DNA of 64,000 bases from positions 1,426,001 through 1,490,000 of the forward strand of contig NZ_CP016443.1 of NCBI RefSeq assembly GCF_001742165.1. The letters run 5' to 3'. Origin of the DNA: Burkholderia stabilis (GTDB lineage Bacteria; Pseudomonadota; Gammaproteobacteria; Burkholderiales; Burkholderiaceae). Made by a program: the position numbers and the translations under genes. Below are positions 1 through 7,560 of this stretch, piece after piece; the stretch's first letter is position 1, and the number at the start of each line of letters is the position of its first letter. Under the pieces are notes generated by a model. It worked only from the letters and a program-made list of their open reading frames with translations. It did no database searches and was not told the origin of the DNA.

Positions 1-108
1 TTCGTCGGGATGATCGAGCAGGAATGCGGCGCCCGCCTGGAATTGCGGGCTCAGCTCGGAAAATTGCGCCCGGATCCGGGACGCGAGTTCGTCGAAATTG
101 GCGGCCAT
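1..108 (-). CDS. MurR/RpiR-family transcriptional regulator, N-terminal fragment
   Basis: Only the first 36 codons lie in the window; the gene runs off the left edge. The peptide opens MAANFDELASRIRAQF and continues with a segment ending FLLDHPDE. This matches the start of the helix-turn-helix domain of RpiR/MurR-type sugar-metabolism regulators, where a short helix precedes a 'xxxxxYIxxNP' segment. The ATG at 106-108 is the first plausible start. The effector-binding SIS domain would lie outside the window, so family membership is inferred from the N-terminus alone. Confidence 0.6.
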   Translation of the reverse strand, partial: MAANFDELASRIRAQFSELSPQFQAGAAFLLDHPDE

Positions 109-163
109 CTTGATGAGAACGGGAACCGGTCGTTCATGGTATCACCGGCCCCGCGCGCATCGG

Positions 164-517
164 TCAGCGCAGCACTTCGACGTGGTCGGCGTCGACCTTC
201 ACGCGGCCCGACCATTTGCGCTCGAATTCGCCGGTCACCTTCACTTCGTTCTTGTCGTTCACGGGCTGGCCGGCCGCCCACAGCTTGTTGTCGATCTCGA
301 CGCGGATCGTGCCGGTCGCATCGGCGAACTCGTAATCCTCGCCGCCGACATGCTTGACGATGCGCCCCTGCAACTGCACGTGCTGGTCGTCCTTGCCGTT
401 CGCGAGCAGTTCCTTCACGGTGGTCGTGGTCAGCGCCGACGGCCCGGTGTATTGCGCGTAGACGGCGGCGGGCAGCGCGGCGAGCGCGATCGTCAGGATT
501 CTGGCCAGGTGTTTCAT
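164..517 (-). CDS. ygiW: YgiW/YdeI-type BOF (OB-fold) periplasmic stress protein
   Basis: A 117-residue secreted protein. Residues 1-22 form a signal peptide (MKHLARILTIALAALPAAVYA, cleavage after AYA-like VYA). The mature part is an OB-fold of the YgiW/YdeI family, with the typical TTTVKELL start, a LQGRIVKHVGGEDYEFAD core and a VTGEFERKW segment. E. coli relatives are linked to peroxide, metal and acid stress. The start was set at 517 rather than further upstream because the signal peptide begins there and AGAGGAA precedes it. It is divergent from qseBC, and ygiW also neighbours qseBC in E. coli and Aggregatibacter. Confidence 0.85.
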   Translation of the reverse strand: MKHLARILTIALAALPAAVYAQYTGPSALTTTTVKELLANGKDDQHVQLQGRIVKHVGGEDYEFADATGTIRVEIDNKLWAAGQPVNDKNEVKVTGEFERKWSGRVKVDADHVEVLR

Positions 518-670
518 GATGTCGTTCCTCTTCTTCGATGTGGCGCCGCGCCCCGTTGAACGCGACACGCCAAGATTACGGACCGTAAGATTAAGCAAAC
601 CTGAAGGTCGTGCCGAAGCGACACGGTGCCGCATTGGACGAGTACGAACGCCCGCCAGGCACCGCCCGCC

Positions 671-704
671 TTTAAGCCTGGGCTAAGACACGAGCGCTTA
701 TCAT
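671..704 (+). promoter_or_regulatory. Candidate QseB/PmrA-type box and -10 element of qseBC
   Basis: TTTAAG (671-676) and GCTAAG (682-687) are separated by 5 bp. This resembles the YTTAAK-N5-YTTAAK direct repeat known for PmrA/QseB-class regulators, with two mismatches in the second half. A -10-like TATCAT follows at 699-704, so the box covers the -35 position, as expected for activation by this class. It suggests autoregulation of qseBC; the assignment is by pattern only. Confidence 0.4.
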
Positions 705-749
705 GGGAACCCCGGGCGCCACGGCGCCCCGTTGAAGAGACACGAATCC

Positions 750-1412
750 ATGCGCGTACTGCTCGTCGAGGACGATCCGCTGATCGGCAGCGGGCTCGAA
801 CAGGGCCTCAAACAGGAAGGCTTCGCCGTCGACTGGGTGAAGGACGGCGATGCCGCGTCGCTCGCGCTGCGCTCGACCGGCTACGGCCTGCTGCTGCTCG
901 ACCTCGGGCTGCCGAACCGCGACGGCCTGTCGGTGCTCGCGGCGCTGCGCCGCCGCGACGAGACGCTGCCCGCGATCATCATCACTGCGCGCGACGGCGT
1001 GCCCGACCGTATCGCGGGCCTCGACAGCGGCGCGGACGATTACCTCGTCAAGCCGTTCGCGCTCGACGAACTGCTCGCGCGCATCCGCGCCGTCAACCGC
1101 CGTCATGCGGGGCGCGCGCAGACGACGCTCGCGATCGGCCCGCTGCGGCTCGACCCCGTCAAGCATCTCGTGTGGCTCGACGACGACGAAGTGCCGCTGT
1201 CGCCGAAGGAGTTCGTGCTGCTGCACGAGCTGATGCGCGAACCCGGCGCGGTGATTTCGCGCGAGCAGTTCGAGGAACGGCTGTACAGCTGGGGCGAGGA
1301 AATCGAGAGCAACGCGGTGCAGGTGCATATCCACAACCTGCGCAAGAAGCTCGGCCACGACATGATCCGCACGGTGCGCGGCGTCGGCTACCGGATCGGT
1401 GACGGCACATGA
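750..1412 (+). CDS. qseB: OmpR-family response regulator, QseB-like
   Basis: A 220-residue cytoplasmic DNA-binding response regulator. The receiver domain (about 1-118) has the acidic pair ED near residues 8-9, phosphoacceptor Asp51 in LLLLDLGLPN, and the conserved Lys in VKPF. A C-terminal winged helix (about 125-218) ends in VRGVGYRIG. The start at 750 gives the standard MRVLLVEDD opening; six codons upstream are open but non-conserved. The gene overlaps the kinase gene by four bases (ATGA), and the divergent neighbour is ygiW, which supports QseB over other OmpR-family members. Confidence 0.85.
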   Translation: MRVLLVEDDPLIGSGLEQGLKQEGFAVDWVKDGDAASLALRSTGYGLLLLDLGLPNRDGLSVLAALRRRDETLPAIIITARDGVPDRIAGLDSGADDYLVKPFALDELLARIRAVNRRHAGRAQTTLAIGPLRLDPVKHLVWLDDDEVPLSPKEFVLLHELMREPGAVISREQFEERLYSWGEEIESNAVQVHIHNLRKKLGHDMIRTVRGVGYRIGDGT

Positions 1413-2785
1413 CGCGCATGCAACGCGCGATCGAACGCTGGCGCAGCGCGTCGCTGCGGCGGCGCCTGCTGATGTGGCTGCTGCCGGCCGCATGCGTGAT
1501 CGGCCTGGTCGCGAGCGCGGGCACCTACTGGGGCGCGCTGCGCGAACTCGACGACCTGCTCGACGACCAGATGCGCAGCATGTCGAAGCAAATCGTCGTC
1601 GGCCCGAACGGCGAGCTGTCGTTCAGTAACCACACCGACAGCAAGCACGGCTTCGAGGCCAGCGATCCCGATGCGGTGCTGCTGCAGGTGTGGCGCAACG
1701 GCACGCTCGTGTACTCGACCGACCGCGATTCGAAACTGCCGCCGCCCGCGCAGACGGGCATCGCGAGCGTCGACGTCGGCGGCCAGCCGTGGCGCACCTA
1801 CGTGACCGAACGCGGCGGCACGACGATCCGGCTCGCGCAGGCGCGCCATGCGCGCTGGGAAGCGATCGCGGGCATCGCCGTGCACCTGCTGTGGCCGGTG
1901 TTCTCGATGCTGCCGGTGCTCGCGATCGGGCTGTGGTTCGGCATCGGCGCGGGGCTGCGGCCGTTGCGCACGATCGCCTCCGGCCTCAAGCGCAGGAATG
2001 CCAACAATCTCGAACCGGTCGACGTCGCGTCGATGCCGAACGAGGTGCGCCCGCTCGCCGAGGCGATCAACGACCTGCTCGCGCGGCTCGACCGCTCGTT
2101 CACGCTGCAGCGGCACTTCATCGCCGATGCCGCGCACGAATTGCGCACGCCGATCATGGGGCTGTCGATCCAGTCGCAATTGCTGCGGCGCGCGGCGACG
2201 GCCGACGAACGCGAGCACATCCTCGCGCAGATCCATGCGGGCACGACGCGCCTCGGCCACCTCGCCGAGCAGTTGCTGACGCTCGCGCGCCTCGAACCCG
2301 ATGCGCAAGCGGCCGCGTCCGCGTCTGCGCCCGTCGATCTCGCCGCGCTGTGCCGGTCGGTGGTCGCGGATCGCGCGCGCGTCGCCGATGCGCACCGGAT
2401 CGATCTCGGCGCGATCGTCATGTCTGCCGTGATGGCCACGGGCAACGCCGACACGCTGCGCGTGCTGCTGAACAACCTCGTCGACAACGCGATCCGCTAT
2501 GCGGGCGACGGCGCGCGCATCGACGTGTCCGCGCGCATCGACGGCACGACGCCGGTGCTCGAAGTCGCCGATGACGGCCCCGGCATCCCCGAAGCCGAAC
2601 GCGCGGACGTGTGGGAGCGCTTCTATCGCGGCGAGGGCGCGCAGGCCGTCACGTCGTCGGGCAGCGGGCTCGGGCTGTCGATCGTCAAGCGGATCGCCGA
2701 ACAGCATCGCGCGACGGTCGCGCTCGGCACCACGCGCGGCGGGCGCGGACTGACCGTCACGGTGCGCTTCCCCGCACCACTTTGA
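1409..2785 (+). CDS. qseC: Sensor histidine kinase, QseC-like
   Basis: A 458-residue inner-membrane kinase paired with the preceding regulator. The first membrane segment is near residues 20-40, followed by a periplasmic sensor of about 120 residues and a second membrane segment near 155-178. HAMP and a DHp helix follow, with the phospho-accepting His in AHELRTPIMG (about residue 243). The ATPase part carries the N box (NNLVDNAIRYA), DDGPGIPEAE (G1) and GSGLGLSIVKR (G2). The periplasmic domain has the 2CSK_N look of QseC-like kinases. Ligand specificity cannot be read from the sequence. Confidence 0.85.
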   Translation: MTRMQRAIERWRSASLRRRLLMWLLPAACVIGLVASAGTYWGALRELDDLLDDQMRSMSKQIVVGPNGELSFSNHTDSKHGFEASDPDAVLLQVWRNGTLVYSTDRDSKLPPPAQTGIASVDVGGQPWRTYVTERGGTTIRLAQARHARWEAIAGIAVHLLWPVFSMLPVLAIGLWFGIGAGLRPLRTIASGLKRRNANNLEPVDVASMPNEVRPLAEAINDLLARLDRSFTLQRHFIADAAHELRTPIMGLSIQSQLLRRAATADEREHILAQIHAGTTRLGHLAEQLLTLARLEPDAQAAASASAPVDLAALCRSVVADRARVADAHRIDLGAIVMSAVMATGNADTLRVLLNNLVDNAIRYAGDGARIDVSARIDGTTPVLEVADDGPGIPEAERADVWERFYRGEGAQAVTSSGSGLGLSIVKRIAEQHRATVALGTTRGGRGLTVTVRFPAPL

Positions 2786-2805
2786 TGCACGCGCGACAGG
2801 CGGCT

Positions 2806-2884
2806 TTGTCCACAGATTATGTTGGCAAGCTTGTGGACAACCGGCCGCCAATGTCACCAAGCCATTGATCGGAAACGGTTTGTC
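2806..2884 (+). repeat. Dispersed intergenic element, copy 1 of 9
   Basis: First copy of a repeat family confined to 2.8-7.5 kb. Its 5' half is TTGTCCACA, 17 bp, then TGTGGACAA: a perfect 9-bp inverted repeat whose arms resemble DnaA boxes. The spacer contains the invariant GTTGGCAAG. The 3' half holds the second conserved block CCATTGATC, followed by ACGGTTT. It lies just downstream of qseC. Confidence 0.9.
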
Positions 2885-2995
2885 GGTCGTGCGCGGCAAA
2901 TGCGCCAGACGGCGGCAGGCACGCGCATGTTGGCCGCCATGACGACCCCGATTCAATTGTCGTAGACGATCCGCTCGACCCTGCGCATCTTTAAT

Positions 2996-3033
2996 TTGAC
3001 AACCAGTTGTCTATTACGTAAAGTGGTTGTCAA
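2996..3033 (+). promoter_or_regulatory. MarR promoter with overlapping palindromic operator
   Basis: TTGACA (2996-3001), 17 bp, then TAAAGT (3019-3024) form a good sigma-70-type promoter. It is embedded in a perfect 10-bp inverted repeat, TTGACAACCA (2996-3005) and TGGTTGTCAA (3024-3033). A second nested palindrome, GACAAC-CA-GTTGTC, covers 2998-3011. Position and symmetry make it the likely autoregulatory site of the MarR protein starting at 3053. Confidence 0.7.
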
Positions 3034-3052
3034 TTCATCAAGCGTATCGAGT

Positions 3053-3499
3053 ATGACGAAATCCGCGAAGTTGACCGCCGTCGCGTTGTCCGTGTTCCGG
3101 TTGAACGGCCTGCTGATCGAATGGGGCAACACCTTTTCCGGGCCGCACGGCCTGACCAGTGCGCGCTGGCAGGTGCTGGGCGCCATCTCGATGGCGCCGG
3201 AAGCGCCGAACATCCCGCAGATTGCCGATGCGATGGGCATTACGCGGCAAGCCGTGCTGAAACAGATCAACGTGCTGGTCGATGAAGGGCTGGTGCGGTC
3301 GCTGCCCAACCCGGCGCACAAGCGCTCGCCGCTGTATGCGCTGACACCGCGCGGCGAAACCGCCTATCAGGCGGTGGTCGGGCAATGGGAACAGCACGTT
3401 CGCGATATCGCCGGCGAGTTCAGTTCGGCCGACCTGGATGCGGCCATTCGCGTTCTGTCGGCGATGTCCCGCGCGCATGGCGCCGATGGCCACGCGTGA
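3053..3499 (+). CDS. MarR-family transcriptional regulator
   Basis: A 148-residue winged-helix repressor. The DNA-binding core spans about residues 35-105: GLTSARWQVLGAI, NIPQIADAMGITRQAVLKQI as recognition region, and LPNPAHKRSPLYALT as wing. The start at 3053 (MTKSAK) was chosen because the longer frame would overlap the promoter and operator at 2996-3033. It is followed 33 bp later by an ABM-domain gene in the same direction, so the pair is probably one autoregulated operon. The ligand is unknown. Confidence 0.85.
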   Translation: MTKSAKLTAVALSVFRLNGLLIEWGNTFSGPHGLTSARWQVLGAISMAPEAPNIPQIADAMGITRQAVLKQINVLVDEGLVRSLPNPAHKRSPLYALTPRGETAYQAVVGQWEQHVRDIAGEFSSADLDAAIRVLSAMSRAHGADGHA

Positions 3500-3532
3500 T
3501 CGCTCGATGGCCCACGACCCACAGGAGTTCTC

Positions 3533-3901
3533 ATGGCCCAGTTCAAACCGATGGATCCGAATTTTCCGATCCGGCAGCAACTCGGCATCGCCGCGGAGCC
3601 GGTCGTCCTCGTCAACGTGTTCACGCTGGCTCCCGCAGACGAAGCGGACTTTCTGGCCGTATGGAAGGACGACGCCGAATTCATGAAACGGCAGCCGGGA
3701 TTCATCTCGACCCAGCTTCATCGCGCGCTCGGCGACAGCCCGACTTACCTGAACTACGCGATCTGGGAATCGACCGACGCGTTTCGCGCGGCCTTCACGC
3801 ATCCCGAGTTCGTTGCAAAACTCGCGGCCTATCCGTCGTCCGCCGTCGCCAGTCCGCACCTGTTCCAGAAAGTCGGCGTGACCGGCATCTGCACGGCGTG
3901 A
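3533..3901 (+). CDS. Antibiotic biosynthesis monooxygenase (ABM) domain protein
   Basis: A 122-residue single-domain protein of the dimeric alpha/beta ferredoxin-like ABM fold. VVLVNVFTLAPADEADFLAVW forms the first strand-helix unit. The middle motif is QPGFISTQLHRAL, and YLNYAIWESTDAFRAAF is the classic second half. Members include cofactor-free oxygenases and many proteins with no measured activity. A good Shine-Dalgarno (CAGGAG) precedes the ATG. It is co-oriented with and probably controlled by the upstream MarR regulator. The substrate is unknown. Confidence 0.8.
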   Translation: MAQFKPMDPNFPIRQQLGIAAEPVVLVNVFTLAPADEADFLAVWKDDAEFMKRQPGFISTQLHRALGDSPTYLNYAIWESTDAFRAAFTHPEFVAKLAAYPSSAVASPHLFQKVGVTGICTA

Positions 3902-3969
3902 GCGTGCGCGCGAATCGGGGCAACATGTGGCATCGGCCGGTGTCGTGCCCGCCGATCGCGAACGCGCAG

Positions 3970-4047
3970 TTCTCCACAGAAAATGTTGGCAAGCTTGTGG
4001 ATATCCTGCACACCGCAACGCTAAACCCTTGATCCGATGGACTTTGG
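3970..4047 (+). repeat. Dispersed intergenic element, copy 2 of 9
   Basis: Starts TTCTCCACAG, contains the invariant TGTTGGCAAG, then TGTGGATAT and a CCTTGATCC second block ending ACTTTGG. Same orientation as all other copies. It occupies, with copy 3, the otherwise gene-free stretch 3902-4451. Confidence 0.9.
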
Positions 4048-4174
4048 CACGCGTGATGCAGACAACCCACGTGCTGCGCCCTTCACGCGCGCCGCTTCGC
4101 CTCAGTTCGCGTCACGACGCCACGACGATGCACGTCGCGGGCGCCGCGAGCGTGCCGGCCATACGCCGCGTCAC

Positions 4175-4252
4175 TTACCCACAGATTGTGTTGGCAAGCT
4201 TGTGGATATCCTGCGCACGCCTGCGCTAACCCGTTGATCGGCCAACGGTTCG
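4175..4252 (+). repeat. Dispersed intergenic element, copy 3 of 9
   Basis: Begins TTACCCACAG, one change from the DnaA-box consensus. It has TGTTGGCAAG and TGTGGATAT, then CTAACCCGTTGATCG and AACGGTT. Same orientation as copy 2, about 205 bp downstream of it. Confidence 0.9.
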
Positions 4253-4451
4253 TGCGCCGCGCCATCGTTTCGGCAACGGCGCGCGAGCCGGCGCGAATGC
4301 GGCGCGCTGCCCGCGCCTTGACGCCTGCGCATGCCACGCGTCAAGATCACGCGAGCCGCACGCAGCCGGGCATCGCCGATTCGCGCGTCGGCGCCACGGG
4401 CCGGCCGTTTCGCCGGCGCCGCACCACGACACATCCACTCCGAGGAAGGCC

Positions 4452-4652
4452 ATGGAACACTTCACCGCGTGGCAGTTGCTCGTCTCGCTCGTGCTCGTCG
4501 CCGTCGTCATCTATCCGTACATCCGCATCGTCCGCCGCACCGGGCATTCGGGCTGGTGGATCCTGACGATGTTCGTCCCGGTCCTGAACTTCATCATGCT
4601 GTGGGTGTTCGCGTTCGCGCGCTGGCCCACGGTCGACGATCAGCAGCGCTGA
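4452..4652 (+). CDS. Small two-segment inner-membrane protein, function unknown
   Basis: A 66-residue protein with two predicted hydrophobic segments (about residues 8-26 and 36-55) joined by a short basic loop, RIVRRTGHSG. The GWWIL-x-MFVPVLNF-like second segment resembles small DUF805 or cardiolipin-synthase N-terminal-type proteins, but too little sequence exists for an assignment. A clear Shine-Dalgarno (GAGGAAGG) sits just upstream of the ATG, supporting translation. It stands alone between two groups of the dispersed repeat. Confidence 0.7.
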   Translation: MEHFTAWQLLVSLVLVAVVIYPYIRIVRRTGHSGWWILTMFVPVLNFIMLWVFAFARWPTVDDQQR

Positions 4653-4677
4653 ACGTCGTCGCGGCCGCCCCACGGGC

Positions 4678-4770
4678 TTGTCCACAGATTTTGTTGGCAA
4701 GCATGTGGATAGCCTGCGCATACCGCAGCCAAGCGCTTGATCCGAAAGACTTTGTCCGCGCCGCTTCGAA
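4678..4770 (+). repeat. Dispersed intergenic element, copy 4 of 9 (long form)
   Basis: Ninety-three bases that match copy 5 at all but one position (A versus G in the bases just before TGTGGATAG). The element carries TTGTCCACA, GTTGGCAAGC, TGTGGATAG and the CGCTTGATCC block, and extends to CCGCTTCGAA. It begins 25 bp after the small membrane protein gene. Confidence 0.92.
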
Positions 4771-4849
4771 TACGGCACGCGGCCGGCAAATCGCCGCGCT
4801 TGCAGCGTCGCGACGCGTGACCGGCCGCCTGCCGCGCCGGGCCGCCCGC

Positions 4850-4942
4850 TTGTCCACAGATTTTGTTGGCAAGCGTGTGGATAGCCTGCGCATACCGCAG
4901 CCAAGCGCTTGATCCGAAAGACTTTGTCCGCGCCGCTTCGAA
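4850..4942 (+). repeat. Dispersed intergenic element, copy 5 of 9 (long form)
   Basis: Near-perfect duplicate of copy 4, offset by 172 bp and in tandem with it. One mismatch over 93 bases points to a recent local duplication. The intervening and following DNA is GC-rich and shows no gene. Confidence 0.92.
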
Positions 4943-4988
4943 CCGGGCACGGCGGCCCGCTGCGCCGCGAACGCGGTCGCGCGCGGGC

Positions 4989-5066
4989 TTGTCCACAATT
5001 TTTGTTGGCAAGGATGTGGATATCCTGAGCATGCGCGACCTAAGTCGTTGATCGCGCAACGTTTCG
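4989..5066 (+). repeat. Dispersed intergenic element, copy 6 of 9
   Basis: Begins TTGTCCACAAT, then TGTTGGCAAGG, TGTGGATAT, a TAAGTCGTTGATCGC second block and AACGTTT. It sits 66 bp before the stop of penB, so the beta-lactamase mRNA reads toward it on the other strand. The gap 4653-5132 is occupied by copies 4-6 only. Confidence 0.9.
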
Positions 5067-5132
5067 GCGCGTGGGTCACGACTGCGGCACGACGTGCATG
5101 CGAACCCGGTCACGCATGCCGAGCCGCCTGGC

Positions 5133-6032
5133 TCAACCGAATGCCCGGGCCACGATGCGCGCAGCCGAAGCGATCACGTCATCCTTCGACCGCGCATCGG
5201 CTTGCGCCTGCGTGTAGTACACGACGAGCACGATCGGCGCGCCCGACGCCGGCCAGATCACGCCCGCGTCGTTCGTCGTCCCGTAATCGCCGGTGCCCGT
5301 CTTGTCGCCGACCGTCCATCCGGCCGGCACGCCCGCGCGAATCCGCTTGTCGCCGACCTTGTTGCCGCGCAGCCACGTGACGAGCTGCGCGCGCTGCGCG
5401 GCCGGCAACGCATCGCCGAGCGTCAGCACGCGCATGCTCGCAGCCATCGCGGCGGGCGTCGTCGTGTCGCGCAGGTCGCCCGGCAGCGCAGTGTTCAGTT
5501 CGGTCTCCCAGCGATCGAGCCGGAACGCGTCGTCGCCGATCGAGCGCGCGTAAGCGGTCACGGCCGACGGGCCGCCGAGCAGCTTCATCAGCAGGTTCGC
5601 AGCCGAGTTGTCGCTGTACTGGATCGCGGCCTCGCACATCGCGGCCACCGTCATGCCCGTGTCGACATGCTTCTCCGTGACGGGCGAATAGTTGACGAGG
5701 TCGGCCTTCGAGTAGGTCACGCGCTGCTGCAGCAATCCCGGGCGCTCGACGCTCTGCGCGAGCACCGCCGCGCTCAGCATCGCCTTGAACGTGCTGCAGA
5801 ACGGGAAGCGCTCATTGGGGCGATGCTCCACGATCCGGCCGCTCGCGGTGTCGATCGCGCACACGCCGAGACGGCCGCCCGCGTCGCGTTCGAGATCGGC
5901 AAGCGCCGCCGCGGCCGGATTGGCCACCTCCGGCGCGGCGGCCCGCTGCGACGCGCACGCGGTAACGGTGAGGACGAGCGGCGCCGCCGCGGCGGCCAGC
6001 AACAGGGTTCGACGTTGCGATGAGTAGGTCAT
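5133..6032 (-). CDS. penB: Class A beta-lactamase, PenB/PenA type
   Basis: A 299-residue serine beta-lactamase that hydrolyses beta-lactams in the periplasm. The N-terminus has a twin-arginine-like stretch (SSQRRTLLL), a hydrophobic core and a VTAC lipobox (Cys26), as in the Tat-exported, lipidated Burkholderia Pen enzymes. Catalytic motifs are complete: S80-TFK with a preceding Cys79, SDN in YSDNSAAN, the omega-loop ETELN, and KTG in [11 protein letters not shown]. It is divergent from the LysR-type gene penR across 139 bp, the classic inducible arrangement. Length is normal for the family. Confidence 0.95.
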   Translation of the reverse strand: MTYSSQRRTLLLAAAAAPLVLTVTACASQRAAAPEVANPAAAALADLERDAGGRLGVCAIDTASGRIVEHRPNERFPFCSTFKAMLSAAVLAQSVERPGLLQQRVTYSKADLVNYSPVTEKHVDTGMTVAAMCEAAIQYSDNSAANLLMKLLGGPSAVTAYARSIGDDAFRLDRWETELNTALPGDLRDTTTPAAMAASMRVLTLGDALPAAQRAQLVTWLRGNKVGDKRIRAGVPAGWTVGDKTGTGDYGTTNDAGVIWPASGAPIVLVVYYTQAQADARSKDDVIASAARIVARAFG

Positions 6033-6124
6033 GTGATGTGTCTCGTGGTGGAATGGACGCGGAACGAAGGCAAAACACCGAAGCGGACGGCCGGCCGCCG
6101 AGACAGCACTATCGAGACTTTACG

Positions 6125-6141
6125 GTTGCCTGACAAGCAAC
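6125..6141. promoter_or_regulatory. Candidate PenR (LysR-type) binding site between penB and penR
   Basis: GTTGC (6125-6129) and GCAAC (6137-6141) are an inverted repeat with a 7-bp spacer. It fits the T-N11-A rule for LysR-type regulators (T6127, A6139). It lies in the 139-bp divergent interval, 31 bp before the penR start, where an AmpR-like protein would bind to control both genes. Confidence 0.55.
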
Positions 6142-6171
6142 GATAATTGAGCGCTGACCAAAGAAAATCTT

Positions 6172-7062
6172 ATGACCAAGCTCCGCCCTCATCTTCCGCT
6201 CAATGCGCTGCGCGCGTTCGAATCGTCGGCGCGACACCTGAACTTCACGCGCGCCGGCCTCGAGCTGAGCGTGACCCAGGCCGCGGTCAGCCAGCAGGTC
6301 CGCTCGCTCGAGGAGCGGCTCGGCTGCACGCTATTCACGCGGCTGCCGCGCGGTCTCGGGCTCACCGACGAAGGGCGCGCGCTGCTGCCCGTGCTGAGCG
6401 ACGCGTTCAGCCGCATCGAGACGGTGCTCAAGCAGTTCGAGGGCGGGCGTTTCCACGAGGTGCTGACGCTTGGCGTCGTCGGCACCTTTGCCATAGGCTG
6501 GCTAATGCCGCGGCTGAAACGGTTCGGCGACACGCACCCGTTCGTCGAGCTGCGGCTGCGGACCAACAACAACGTCGTCGACCTCGCCGCCGAGGGTCTC
6601 GACTTCGCGATCCGCTTCGGTGAAGGCAACTGGCCGGCGACGCGCAACGAGCGCCTGCTCGATGCGCCGCTCACCGCGCTGTGCGCGCCGGAGATCGCGC
6701 GACGCCTCGCGCAGCCGGCCGATCTCGCGAACGAAACGCTGCTGCGCTCCTACCGCACCGACGAATGGCTCGGCTGGTTCGACGCCGCCCAGCTCGAACC
6801 GTGGGCGGTCAACGGCCCCGTGTTCGATTCGTCGCGGCTGATGGTCGAGGCCGCGATGCAAGGCGCGGGCGTCGCGCTCGCGCCGGCCTGCATGTTCGCG
6901 CGCGAGCTGCAGCTCGGCCTGCTCGCGCGGCCGCTCGACATCGACGTGCGCGCCGGCGGCTACTGGCTCACATCGCTGAAGTCGAAACCGCTCACGCCCG
7001 CGATGACGCTCTTTCGCGACTGGATCGCGGCCGAGGCGGCCGGCGCGGCGCCGGCCGAATGA
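6172..7062 (+). CDS. penR: LysR-type regulator of the beta-lactamase, PenR/AmpR-like
   Basis: A 296-residue AmpR-class regulator. The N-terminal winged helix spans about residues 8-66, with NFTRAGLELSVTQAAVSQQVRS as the helix-turn-helix. The opening LRPHLPLNALRAFESSARHLNFTRA is characteristic of AmpR/PenR/GcvA relatives. The periplasmic-binding-protein-like effector domain fills the remainder. AmpR-type proteins sense muropeptides and switch the divergent beta-lactamase gene. Context (divergent penB) makes the assignment firm. Three dispersed repeats follow it. Confidence 0.9.
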   Translation: MTKLRPHLPLNALRAFESSARHLNFTRAGLELSVTQAAVSQQVRSLEERLGCTLFTRLPRGLGLTDEGRALLPVLSDAFSRIETVLKQFEGGRFHEVLTLGVVGTFAIGWLMPRLKRFGDTHPFVELRLRTNNNVVDLAAEGLDFAIRFGEGNWPATRNERLLDAPLTALCAPEIARRLAQPADLANETLLRSYRTDEWLGWFDAAQLEPWAVNGPVFDSSRLMVEAAMQGAGVALAPACMFARELQLGLLARPLDIDVRAGGYWLTSLKSKPLTPAMTLFRDWIAAEAAGAAPAE

Positions 7063-7076
7063 CACATGCGGTGCAT

Positions 7077-7150
7077 TTGTCCACAGAAAGTGTTGGCAAG
7101 GATGTGGATATCCTGGGTACCCGGGATCTAACCCGTTGATCGCGCACGAA
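7077..7150 (+). repeat. Dispersed intergenic element, copy 7 of 9
   Basis: Starts 14 bp after the penR stop. TTGTCCACAG, TGTTGGCAAGG, TGTGGATAT, then CTAACCCGTTGATCG. Same orientation as the copies upstream of penB. The gap 7063-7560 contains copies 7-9 and no recognisable gene. Confidence 0.9.
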
Positions 7151-7252
7151 ATACCGCACCGGAGCAGACCGCGGGCAGCCCCTGCGCACGGGGCTCGCAA
7201 GCCGGTCGCCGCACGCCGCATCCTCAACTGTCGCGACGCAATCGATTGCGAG

Positions 7253-7330
7253 TTGTCCACAGATTTTGTTGGCAAGCCTGTGGATATCCCTTCGATCCGC
7301 CGCGTAACACATTGATACAAAAGGGGATTC
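7253..7330 (+). repeat. Dispersed intergenic element, copy 8 of 9
   Basis: TTGTCCACAG, GTTGGCAAGC, CTGTGGATAT; the second block is more diverged (GTAACACATTGATAC). About 176 bp after copy 7, a spacing close to the 172 bp between copies 4 and 5. Confidence 0.88.
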
Positions 7331-7426
7331 GATACGGGGACCTTGACCGGTCATCCGCGTGGCAGCGCATGGGCTTTCGCCCGGCACGCGCCGCGCGCCC
7401 GGCCGGGGGCGGCCGGTTCTCCACAG

Positions 7427-7496
7427 ATTGTGTTGGCAAGCTTGTGGATATCCTGCGCATCGGCCACCTAACTCATTGAGCGCAAGGGATTTTGTG
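7427..7496 (+). repeat. Dispersed intergenic element, copy 9 of 9
   Basis: TTCTCCACAG, TGTTGGCAAGC, TTGTGGATAT, then CTAACTCATTGAGCG. About 174 bp after copy 8, and the last recognisable member in the window. The GTTGGCAAG core was not seen again between 7.5 and 64 kb. Confidence 0.88.
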
Positions 7497-7560
7497 CTTT
7501 GTCTGCAGGAACGGGCAGCGCCGGCACCGCCCGGATGGCCGGCGCCGGCGCGATCCGTCG

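Noticed and set aside
2806..7496. Chromosome or plasmid replication origin suggested by clustered DnaA-box-like sites
   Set aside because: No dnaA, dnaN, parAB or repA gene is near, there is no AT-rich unwinding element, and the box pairs are locked in a fixed repeat structure.
2806..7496. CRISPR array
   Set aside because: Copies are interrupted by whole genes, spacing is irregular outside the 172-176 bp pairs, the repeats are too divergent, and no cas genes exist.
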